A DNA stretch of 8,718 bases from an uncultured Pseudomonadota bacterium (GTDB lineage: Bacteria > Pseudomonadota > Gammaproteobacteria > Burkholderiales > Rhodocyclaceae): the NCBI GenBank assembly GCA_946479855.1, contig CAMLHL010000093.1, forward strand, positions 1-8,718. Direction: 5' to 3'. Below the pieces are notes generated by a model. It was not told where the DNA came from. It searched no databases and saw only the letters and a program-made list of their open reading frames with translations. Below, piece by piece: positions 1 through 5,878 of the stretch (within the stretch, counting starts at the first letter, position 1; the number at the start of each line of letters is the position of its first letter). The translations under genes were made by a program, and so were the position numbers.

Positions 1-953
1 CGCAAGGGCGGCATGCGCAATTCGATGACATTCAGCCGGTAATACAAATCCTGCCGGAAAGCCCCCTTATCGACCAGATCGCGCAAATTGCGGTGCGTAG
101 CACAGATGATGCGGACATCAACCGGCTCCTCGGTCACACTCCCCACCTTGCGCACCCGTTTTTCCTGTATGGCGCGCAGCAGCTTGACCTGCATGGCTAG
201 CGGCAGATCGGCCACCTCGTCGAGGAACAACGTTCCCCCGCTGGCCGCCTGGAAAAAACCTTCGCGTTCGCTCTCAGCTCCGGTAAAAGCACCTTTCCGG
301 TAGCCGAAGAATTCACTCTCCATCAGGTTTTCCGGAATCGCACCGCAATTGACCGGGACAAACGGCCCGGCTGCCCGCGCGCTGCGCGCATGGATCAGGC
401 GGGCGGCCAGTTCCTTGCCGCTACCGGATTCGCCCGAGATATAGATCGGCGCCTGGCTGCGTGCCAGTTTTTCGATCATCGTCCGGACCTGCTGCATGCT
501 CGGCGACTCGCCGACCAGCAATTGGAGGGAATCCTCACCCTCCGATCCGCCGCCGGGCAGTCGCAGCGCCGACTTGATCACGGCACGCAACTGCTCCAGG
601 CCGACCGGTTTGGCCAGATAGTCGAACGCCCCGGCCTTCAGGGCGGCGACAGCGTTTTCGGTGCTGCCGTAGGCAGTAATGACCGCCACCGGCGTCTGCG
701 GGTGTTGCTCGGTGATCAGGCGGACAATTTCCAACCCCTCGCCATCCGGCAAGCGCATATCCGTCAAGCAGAGTTGAAAATTCCCGCCCGCCAGCGCCGC
801 CCGTGCCTCGCCCACCGAACCGACGCACTCGGCGGCCAGACCCATGCGGGCCAGCGTCAGATCGATCAGTTCACGAATATCGGCCTCGTCATCAACGACG
901 AGGACCCGGCTCAACTCGCCGCGAGGGCGCCGTTCGGTTCTGGCAACTGACAC
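1..953 (-). CDS. pilR: Sigma-54-dependent response regulator PilR (C-terminus beyond window edge)
   Basis: This is an NtrC-family activator and the partner of PilS; in pseudomonads PilR activates sigma-54 transcription of type IV pilin. About 317 residues are visible, numbered from the GTG at 953. The receiver domain (about 17-130) has the acidic pair D21/D22, phospho-acceptor D65 in LTDMRLPDG, T93 and K115. The AAA+ domain follows, with Walker A GESGSGKE (174-181), the sigma-54 contact loop GAFTGA (221-226), Walker B GGTLFLDE (239-246) and FRQDLYYRLN near the edge. The C-terminal Fis-type helix-turn-helix lies outside the window, so this is a window truncation and not a pseudogene. No ATG fits. 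GTG at 953 has AGGGAGA 8 nt upstream and overlaps pilS by 43 nt. TTG at 914 begins MSRVLVVDDE, closer to known PilR N-termini, but lacks a clear RBS. The family is certain; the start is not. Confidence 0.95.
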   Translation of the reverse strand, partial: MSVARTERRPRGELSRVLVVDDEADIRELIDLTLARMGLAAECVGSVGEARAALAGGNFQLCLTDMRLPDGEGLEIVRLITEQHPQTPVAVITAYGSTENAVAALKAGAFDYLAKPVGLEQLRAVIKSALRLPGGGSEGEDSLQLLVGESPSMQQVRTMIEKLARSQAPIYISGESGSGKELAARLIHARSARAAGPFVPVNCGAIPENLMESEFFGYRKGAFTGAESEREGFFQAASGGTLFLDEVADLPLAMQVKLLRAIQEKRVRKVGSVTEEPVDVRIICATHRNLRDLVDKGAFRQDLYYRLNVIELRMPPL

Positions 954-2524
954 GTGTCGTTTCTCCCTGCAACAATGAAATGCGCCCCCGCCACCGAAGG
1001 CGCCAACTCCAGGCTGGCCCCATTGGTCGCGCATAACTCGCGAGCGATGAACAAGCCGAGACCGGTACCCTGAGTATGGGTGGTGAAGAAAGGCTCGAAA
1101 ATCTGCTCGCGCACCGCTTCGGGGATTCCCGGTCCGTCATCGAGCACGTGCAATTCTACCCGCCCTTCGCTCTGGCTGCCGCTCAAGCCGACACGGACGG
1201 ATCCAGAGCCCCGGCTCGAATGGCGCAGGGCGTTGCTGATCAGATTCCACAACACCTGATGCAAATGCGAACGATCAAAGCAAAGACAAAGCGGCGGTGA
1301 CGCCTCAAGCACTATCGTTCCCGGTGCCAGATTCTCGGTCGCCAAGAAATGGGCAATGAAGCCGGCACAAAATTCGTCCACCCGCAACAGCTCCGGCTCG
1401 GCCGAGTTCTGCCGGCCCAGTTCGAGAATATCCCTGACGATCCGGTCGAGCCGAATCACGTTGTCGTTGAGAATGCGCAGCAGTCGCTCCTGCATTTCCC
1501 CCCGGCGCTCCTCGCGCAACAATTCGCCAGCATGGCCGATCGCTGACAGGGGATTACGTATCTCGTGGGCAATGCTTGCGGTCAACCGTCCCAAAGAGGC
1601 CAATTTCAATTGCTGAGCCCGCTCCTTGATCCGGCCGACATCCTCGAGAAAAACCAGCATCTCGCCATCCGAACTCGTCGTCCGCTCGAAGCGAGCCCGT
1701 AATTCGCGGCCATCCGGGCCGCAAAACTCCAAGCCATCATCGCCATCGCCGCCCCCCCATGCCACCAACGCCTCAGCCAGCGGGGGCGTTTGCCCTGCCA
1801 GCTCAAGAGCCTGTGCCTCGCCTGACAAGGCGAGCATCATTTTTGCCACTGGATTGAAACGGCTGATCTGCCCACTGCGAGAAACGATCAATACCCCATC
1901 CTGCATCCGCTCGACAATACGCTGGCTGATCCGCATCTGGTTATCCAGAGCCACGCCACGCCGCCGGGCGAGATCCTCATTGACCATCACCCGCTGCCCG
2001 AGCAAGCGGGCGAGAATCGCCGTCGCGAAAAACCCCGCCGAGATCAAGCCGGCCTGCACGATGGAGCCTGGCTCGAAGCCTTCAGCCATGATCCCGTAGG
2101 ACTGGGTGAGCAAAACGGTAATGGTTGCCAGCGCCGCATAGAACAACACCAGCCGTCCGCGGCCGACCAAGCTGGCCGCCGCCAACGACACCAGCAGCAG
2201 AACGCTTAGTCCGCTGCTGACGCCTCCGGACAGATACATCAGCGCACCGACCACGCCAATATCGACCAGCACCTGGATCGAGAGTTGCCGATTGAAATGG
2301 TGTTGCCAGTGAGTCGCCAGCAAAAGGCCGGCAATTGTTGCCGCCATGTACGTACCGATTACCCCGAAGAGCACCGGCGTTAGGACCAGGTTCAACCGCG
2401 CCGTCCACTCGTGCGGAAAGAGGATCGCCAGGCAGAACAAGACAGCCAGCACCAGCCGATACAGGTTGAAATACTGGAAGGAGCGCCAGTTAGCCTCCCA
2501 GGTCGACGACAGCCACTCTGCCAT
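911..2524 (-). CDS. pilS: Membrane sensor histidine kinase PilS
   Basis: This is the inner-membrane histidine kinase of the PilS-PilR two-component system, 537 residues from the ATG at 2524. The N-terminal third is a run of hydrophobic helices (about residues 20-185, roughly six membrane segments), with almost no periplasmic loop, as in PilS. A PAS-like segment (about 200-295) contains VERMQDGVLIVSRSGQI. The dimerisation/phosphoacceptor motif ASIAHEIRNPLSA carries His320. The ATPase domain has the N box around N431 (WNLISNALRHS), the G1 box DDGPGIP (462-468), an F box (FEPFFTTH) and the G2 box GTGLGLF. The reading frame stays open upstream to 2569, but the ATG at 2524 overlaps the stop of the preceding small gene as TGATG, which argues for this start. 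The last 43 nt overlap pilR if the GTG start is used. Confidence 0.95.
   Translation of the reverse strand: MAEWLSSTWEANWRSFQYFNLYRLVLAVLFCLAILFPHEWTARLNLVLTPVLFGVIGTYMAATIAGLLLATHWQHHFNRQLSIQVLVDIGVVGALMYLSGGVSSGLSVLLLVSLAAASLVGRGRLVLFYAALATITVLLTQSYGIMAEGFEPGSIVQAGLISAGFFATAILARLLGQRVMVNEDLARRRGVALDNQMRISQRIVERMQDGVLIVSRSGQISRFNPVAKMMLALSGEAQALELAGQTPPLAEALVAWGGGDGDDGLEFCGPDGRELRARFERTTSSDGEMLVFLEDVGRIKERAQQLKLASLGRLTASIAHEIRNPLSAIGHAGELLREERRGEMQERLLRILNDNVIRLDRIVRDILELGRQNSAEPELLRVDEFCAGFIAHFLATENLAPGTIVLEASPPLCLCFDRSHLHQVLWNLISNALRHSSRGSGSVRVGLSGSQSEGRVELHVLDDGPGIPEAVREQIFEPFFTTHTQGTGLGLFIARELCATNGASLELAPSVAGAHFIVAGRNDTCQLPEPNGALAAS
962..968 (-). promoter_or_regulatory. Ribosome binding site deciding the pilR start
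   Basis: On the minus strand AGGGAGA lies inside the 3' end of pilS, exactly 8 nt before a GTG (953-951) that is in frame with the PilR receiver domain. The rival TTG at 914 overlaps the pilS stop (TTGA) and has no purine-rich stretch at the right distance. The site therefore favours the GTG start and implies that pilR is translated from within the end of the pilS message. Confidence 0.55.
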
Positions 2525-2754
2525 CAGCGTCCCGCGGAGCGGGCCGCAGCCCGATGCGCTTCGCAGCAATAAAACCGGTCGCCATCGAGCAGCCCATCAC
2601 TCTCTGGCAAATAGACACCACAATGAGCGCAGGTCACCATTTTTTCCGCAGGACGCTCGTGGCGCGCCATTGACTGAGCATCGGCCGACGCGTTGCGCTT
2701 GTTCCACAACCACCAGACCACACCCAGAAACACGAATAAAAGTAGATATTTCAT
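2524..2754 (-). CDS. PP0621-family small membrane-anchored zinc-ribbon-like protein
   Basis: A 76-residue protein of unknown function that resembles the PP0621 family of small proteins found beside pilS in beta- and gammaproteobacteria (recognised from memory, not searched). Residues 2-17 form one hydrophobic segment (YLLLFVFLGVVWWLW) followed by NKR, suggesting an N-terminal anchor with the rest in the cytoplasm. The C-terminal half carries C42-x2-C45 and C63-C64-x2-H67 (TCAHCG and YCCEAH), a likely metal-binding ribbon. The ATG at 2754 is preceded by GGGGTGG at 3 nt and directly starts the hydrophobic segment. The frame extends to 2826, but that would run through the terminator hairpin. Its TGA overlaps the pilS ATG (TGATG), so translation is probably coupled to pilS. 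A role in PilS signalling is only an inference from position. Confidence 0.85.
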   Translation of the reverse strand: MKYLLLFVFLGVVWWLWNKRNASADAQSMARHERPAEKMVTCAHCGVYLPESDGLLDGDRFYCCEAHRAAARSAGR

Positions 2755-2770
2755 TGGCCACCCCAGAAAC

Positions 2771-2802
2771 AAAAAAAGCTTACGGGATTTCCGTAAGCTT
2801 TT
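2771..2802 (-). terminator. Rho-independent terminator after tRNA-Pro
   Basis: A perfect 12-bp stem pairs 2774-2785 with 2791-2802 around a 5-nt loop. On the minus strand the stem is followed by an unbroken T7 run (2777-2771) and then GTTTCT, which is the classic intrinsic terminator form. It lies 9 nt beyond the 3' end of tRNA-Pro and only 16 nt before the ATG of the next minus-strand gene. It should release tRNA transcripts, and may act as an attenuator for the pilSR block. Confidence 0.85.
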
Positions 2803-2811
2803 GTTGATTTT

Positions 2812-2888
2812 TGGTCGGAGTGACATGATTCGAACATGCGACCCCTGCGTCCCGAACGCAGTGCTCTACCAGGCTGAGCTACACTCCG
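2812..2888 (-). tRNA. tRNA-Pro (anticodon CGG)
   Basis: A complete 77-nt tRNA. The acceptor stem CGGAGTG pairs with CACTCCG, followed by discriminator A and a genome-encoded CCA (2814-2812). The D arm is GCTC/GAGC. The anticodon stem CTGCG/CGCAG encloses the loop TTCGGGA, giving anticodon CGG, which reads the proline codon CCG. The variable loop is 5 nt, and the T arm has the loop TTCGAAT with one G-U pair at the stem base. It starts 16 nt after the ispB stop codon and is followed closely by an intrinsic terminator. Confidence 0.98.
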
Positions 2889-2904
2889 ATGGCTGTTGAG
2901 AGAA

Positions 2905-3873
2905 CTAATGATTTCGCTCAACTGCAAAGAGCGTCAATTGTAGCAGAGCTTTTTTAAAATTTGAATCCCCCAGACACTGAATTGCAGATCTTGCCTGCTC
3001 GGCCTCATAAACTGCACGCGCACGGGCATGGTCGAGGGCACCACTTTGGCGAATCGCCTCGAGCACCAGCGGAAAATCATCGCGGCCACCTTCTTCGATC
3101 GCCTTGCGCACGCAGGCAGCCTGTTCCGGAGTTCCTTGCTGAATGACGTAGATCAGCGGCAAAGTCGGTTTGCCCTCGGCAAGGTCATCGCCAAGATGCT
3201 TGCCGGTATCGGACTCCTGCCCCGAATAGTCGAGCACGTCATCGATCAGCTGGAAAGCCGTGCCGAGATGCATGCCGTAGGCGGCGAGCGCCTTTTCAAT
3301 CTCTGGCGTCGCCTGCCCGAGAATGGCGCCGAGCTGGGCCGCCGCCTCAAATAGCTTGGCCGTCTTGTAGTGGATGACCTGCATGTAGCGAACCTCGTCG
3401 ACATCGGCGTCGTGGCAGTTCATCAACTGCAAGACTTCCCCTTCGGCGATAACATTGGTGGCATCGGAGAGTACCTGCATCACCCGCATGTTGTCAGCCG
3501 CAACCATCATCTGGAAGGCACGCGAATAAAGGAAATCGCCGACCAGAACACTGGCCGCATTTCCAAACATGGCGTTGGCAGTATCACGGCCACGGCGTAA
3601 CGAGGATTCATCGACCACGTCGTCATGCAACAGGGTCGCGGTATGGATGAACTCGATGACTGCCGCCATTTCGTGGTGACGCGTCCCCTGGTAGCCCAGT
3701 GCACCGGCCGCGAGCAATACCAGGGCCGGGCGCATGCGTTTGCCGCCACTGCTGACAATGTATTCGGCTACCTGCCGGACCAGGACCACATCGGAATACA
3801 GGCGTTCGCGGATTACCGCATCGACGGCCTTCATGTCGGGCCCGATCAGGGCATAGAGCTGTTCCAGAGTCAC
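2905..3873 (-). CDS. ispB: Octaprenyl (polyprenyl) diphosphate synthase IspB
   Basis: This is a trans-prenyltransferase that extends farnesyl diphosphate with isopentenyl diphosphate to make the long side chain of ubiquinone or menaquinone. The protein has 322 residues from the GTG at 3873, almost the length of E. coli IspB. The first aspartate-rich motif is LLHDDVVDE (D84, D85, D88) and the second is QLIDDVLD (D211, D212, D215). SSGGKRMRP near residue 45 and GDDLAEGKPTLP after the second motif fit the long-chain group, as does the block NVIAEGEVLQLMN. The open frame reaches a TTG at 3930, but that TTG is the -35 box of a good promoter, whereas GTG 3873 has AAGGAA upstream and yields the family-typical N-terminus MTLEQLYALIGPDM. 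The product chain length cannot be read from sequence alone. tRNA-Pro follows 16 nt downstream. Confidence 0.95.
   Translation of the reverse strand: MTLEQLYALIGPDMKAVDAVIRERLYSDVVLVRQVAEYIVSSGGKRMRPALVLLAAGALGYQGTRHHEMAAVIEFIHTATLLHDDVVDESSLRRGRDTANAMFGNAASVLVGDFLYSRAFQMMVAADNMRVMQVLSDATNVIAEGEVLQLMNCHDADVDEVRYMQVIHYKTAKLFEAAAQLGAILGQATPEIEKALAAYGMHLGTAFQLIDDVLDYSGQESDTGKHLGDDLAEGKPTLPLIYVIQQGTPEQAACVRKAIEEGGRDDFPLVLEAIRQSGALDHARARAVYEAEQARSAIQCLGDSNFKKALLQLTLFAVERNH
2908..2937 (-). promoter_or_regulatory. Candidate sigma-70 promoter for tRNA-Pro inside the 3' end of ispB
   Basis: On the minus strand TTGACG (2937-2932, five of six matches to TTGACA) is followed after 18 bp by AATCAT (2913-2908, four of six to TATAAT). 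Transcription would start near 2901, giving a leader of roughly a dozen nucleotides before the mature tRNA 5' end. Read-through from ispB, whose stop codon is only 16 nt away, is the alternative. The -10 box is weak, so this is a suggestion. Confidence 0.4.
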
Positions 3874-3901
3874 GGCAGGCAATTCCTTGAAGAAGCGCGG
3901 A

Positions 3902-3930
3902 ATCTTAGGTGGCGAAAGAAGGCCAGTCAA
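3902..3930 (-). promoter_or_regulatory. Sigma-70-type promoter of ispB
   Basis: On the minus strand TTGACT (3930-3925) is followed after exactly 17 bp by TAAGAT (3907-3902), five of six and four of six matches to the consensus. The predicted start near 3895 leaves a leader of about 20 nt that carries AAGGAA just before the GTG at 3873. Spacing and leader fit so well that this promoter also settles the ispB start choice. Confidence 0.65.
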
Positions 3931-4010
3931 GGCCGAAAACGCAAGGATACGCTCTGTTGTAGCGACAGTTTGTTAAACTCCGGCAATAGCTAGAAACAAA
4001 GGGAGAGGGG

Positions 4011-5114
4011 ATGGACTTTCGTTCGATCAGCGCGCCGGTCATTGCGGATCGCGAAGCACTTGCTGAATTCGCCGATTCCCTTGACGACCGGGCCGTCGAA
4101 ATTGAACGGGATGTCGTCCGCCTGAAGGAAGCCCCGACAGATGGGGCAATCATTGCCAGCCTTTTCCGCAGCGTGCATAACATCAAGGGCGACGCGGCGA
4201 TCTGCAAGTTCGAATTGGGCGTCGCCATTGCCCACCCTATCGAAACGCTGATGAGCCGCTTTCGGGAGGGGGAAATTCCGTTTTCGGACATCTTGGCCGA
4301 ATTGATCCTGCTGGTGGTCGATCGTCTGGAATTGACGACGGATGCCCTGCTCTGCAACAAGCCGCTGGAAAACCTTCACCTGCCGGAACTCATCCTGGGC
4401 CTGAACGCCCTGACACCGAAAATCCCGCAGCAGCTCGATGCTGCCTGCTCGGAACTGATCCAGTCGGTTACCGGCTTCCCGCCAGTTATTCCGGACATCT
4501 CCAGCCAGGCACCGCGGGTATCCCCTCCCAAGCCAGAACACAAAAATGCAAGTGTCGATCTGCATTTTTTCCGCTCGCTGGCGCAGCAATTCGAGAGCCG
4601 TTCGCCGCTATTCAAGGGGCGAACCATGCGCATCCTTCGCCTGGCCCTGGAAACCAACAAGGCAGGCGGCACGACCGTCGACCCTGTGCAACTGGAAGCG
4701 GCCATCTATGTGCACGACATTGGCATGATGCTGCTCCCCGAGTCGATCTGGCTCAAAGTCGGCAAGATGTCGCCGGAAGACAAGGTCGCCCTGCGCAATC
4801 ACCCCGGATTTGCGGCCGGGATGCTGCAACGCATGCCCGGCTGGGAATCGGCAGCAGAAATGGTCGCCCAGCACCATGAAATGCCGGACGGCGGCGGCTA
4901 TCCCAACGCGCTGACCAATAAGGACATCTGCCCGGGCGCCAAGATTCTTGCCATCGTCGATGCCTTCGAAGCCGTGATGCTCAAACACATCCACCGCGGC
5001 AAAAATCGTTCGGTACTTCGGGCAATCGCCGAAATCAACGCTTGCGACAATCAGTTTGCACCGGAGTGGATCGCCCCATTCAATGCAGTAATTCGCAAGA
5101 CCATAGAAACCTGA
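4011..5114 (+). CDS. CheA-P1/Hpt-like plus HD-GYP domain protein
   Basis: A 367-residue soluble two-domain protein. Residues about 1-115 resemble the P1 histidine-phosphotransfer domain of CheA: LFRSVHNIKGDA places the candidate phospho-histidine at H56, followed by a helix reading AHPIETLMSRFREGE. After a linker rich in proline (about 155-185), residues about 190-360 form an HD-GYP domain, the cyclic-di-GMP phosphodiesterase family: VHDIG (H235, D236), NHPG (H264), HHEMPDGGGYP (288-298) and VDAFEA (D317). The first metal-ligand histidine expected about 31-32 residues before H235 is absent; the equivalent stretch reads KGRTMRILRLAL, with R204 in its place. Activity may therefore be altered or lost. 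The ATG is preceded by GGGAG at 5 nt. It is the first gene of an overlapping unit with tcdA and corA and is divergent from ispB. I recognise no specific gene name. Confidence 0.88.
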   Translation: MDFRSISAPVIADREALAEFADSLDDRAVEIERDVVRLKEAPTDGAIIASLFRSVHNIKGDAAICKFELGVAIAHPIETLMSRFREGEIPFSDILAELILLVVDRLELTTDALLCNKPLENLHLPELILGLNALTPKIPQQLDAACSELIQSVTGFPPVIPDISSQAPRVSPPKPEHKNASVDLHFFRSLAQQFESRSPLFKGRTMRILRLALETNKAGGTTVDPVQLEAAIYVHDIGMMLLPESIWLKVGKMSPEDKVALRNHPGFAAGMLQRMPGWESAAEMVAQHHEMPDGGGYPNALTNKDICPGAKILAIVDAFEAVMLKHIHRGKNRSVLRAIAEINACDNQFAPEWIAPFNAVIRKTIET

Positions 5115-5878
5115 TGACAAATGATCGCGAGCGCCGCTTTGGCGGTGTCACCCGCCTCTACGGCGCAGCGGCGGCCGAGCGCCTGCGCCAGGCGAATGTC
5201 TGCATTGTCGGCATTGGTGGCGTCGGCTCCTGGGCGGTCGAAGCGCTTGCCCGGACAGGCGTTGGCCGAATCGCTACGGTCGACCTCGATATGGTGGCAG
5301 AATCCAATACCAACCGGCAGATCCACGCGCTCGGCGACATCTACGGCAAGGCTAAAGTCGACGCCATGGCCGAACGGGTCCGCGCCATCAACCCCGATTG
5401 CGAAGTGCGCTGCATCGAAGACTTCGTCACTCCGGAAAATGTCGCACAGCTGCTCGATCCCAATTTTTCCGTGGTCATTGACGCCATTGATCAGGTGCGA
5501 GCCAAAGCGGCCATGATCGCTTTTTGCCGCCGCAACAAGATACCGATCGTCGTTGCCGGCGCAGCAGGCGGGCAGACGGACCCGACCCAGGTGCGCGTGA
5601 GCGATCTCAGCCAGACCGTACAGGACCCCCTGCTGGCCAAGGTTCGCTCCCTGCTCCGCCGGGAATATGGCTTCCCTCGCGAAGCCAGGAAAAAATTCGG
5701 AGTACCGGCAGTCTATTCAACCGAAGCGCTGCGCTACCCGGAGCGTAACGCTAGCTGTGAAACAGAACGCGGCCCGGCCGGCCTTAGCTGCGCCGGCTTC
5801 GGTTCATCGGTTTGCGTCACGTCAGTCTTCGGTATGGCGGCAGCAGCGCAAGCGATCAATCAGATTATCAAAACATGA
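5114..5878 (+). CDS. tcdA: tRNA threonylcarbamoyladenosine dehydratase TcdA (CsdL)
   Basis: An E1/MoeB/ThiF-fold ATP-dependent enzyme that cyclises N6-threonylcarbamoyladenosine (t6A) at position 37 of ANN-decoding tRNAs to ct6A. The protein has 254 residues against 268 in E. coli. It begins with the subfamily signature RRFGGVTRLYG (7-17). The nucleotide-binding loop is VGIGGVGSW (32-40), then DLDMVAESNTNRQIHA with D57, D59, N67, R68 and Q69 in the ATP site. The C-terminal part has AGAAGG and the CAGFGSSVCVTSVFG block typical of TcdA. The open frame starts earlier, at 5042, but ATG 5114 overlaps the stop of the upstream HD-GYP gene as TGATG and gives the correct family N-terminus. Its own stop overlaps the corA start (ATGA). 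The sulfur-transfer partners CsdA and CsdE are not in the window. Confidence 0.95.
   Translation: MTNDRERRFGGVTRLYGAAAAERLRQANVCIVGIGGVGSWAVEALARTGVGRIATVDLDMVAESNTNRQIHALGDIYGKAKVDAMAERVRAINPDCEVRCIEDFVTPENVAQLLDPNFSVVIDAIDQVRAKAAMIAFCRRNKIPIVVAGAAGGQTDPTQVRVSDLSQTVQDPLLAKVRSLLRREYGFPREARKKFGVPAVYSTEALRYPERNASCETERGPAGLSCAGFGSSVCVTSVFGMAAAAQAINQIIKT

Noticed and set aside
390..950. 186-residue plus-strand open frame opposite pilR
   Set aside because: It is antisense to the well-supported PilR receiver and AAA+ domains, has no recognisable motif, and is explained by high-GC codon shadowing.
949..958. 10-bp palindrome GACACGTGTC spanning the pilR GTG
   Set aside because: Perfect 10-bp palindromes are expected several times by chance in 8.7 kb, and this one lies in the coding end of pilS.
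3950..4005. Possible promoter for the HD-GYP gene (TTGTTA ... TAGAAA)
   Set aside because: The spacing is only about 15 bp and the start would fall on the ribosome binding site; no sigma-28 or sigma-54 pattern fits either.
3990..4589. 199-residue minus-strand open frame opposite the HD-GYP gene
   Set aside because: It is antisense to the recognisable CheA-P1-like region and resembles no family; it is a shadow frame.
4608..5120. 170-residue minus-strand open frame opposite the HD-GYP domain
   Set aside because: It mirrors the coding strand carrying HD and GYP motifs and shows no domain of its own.
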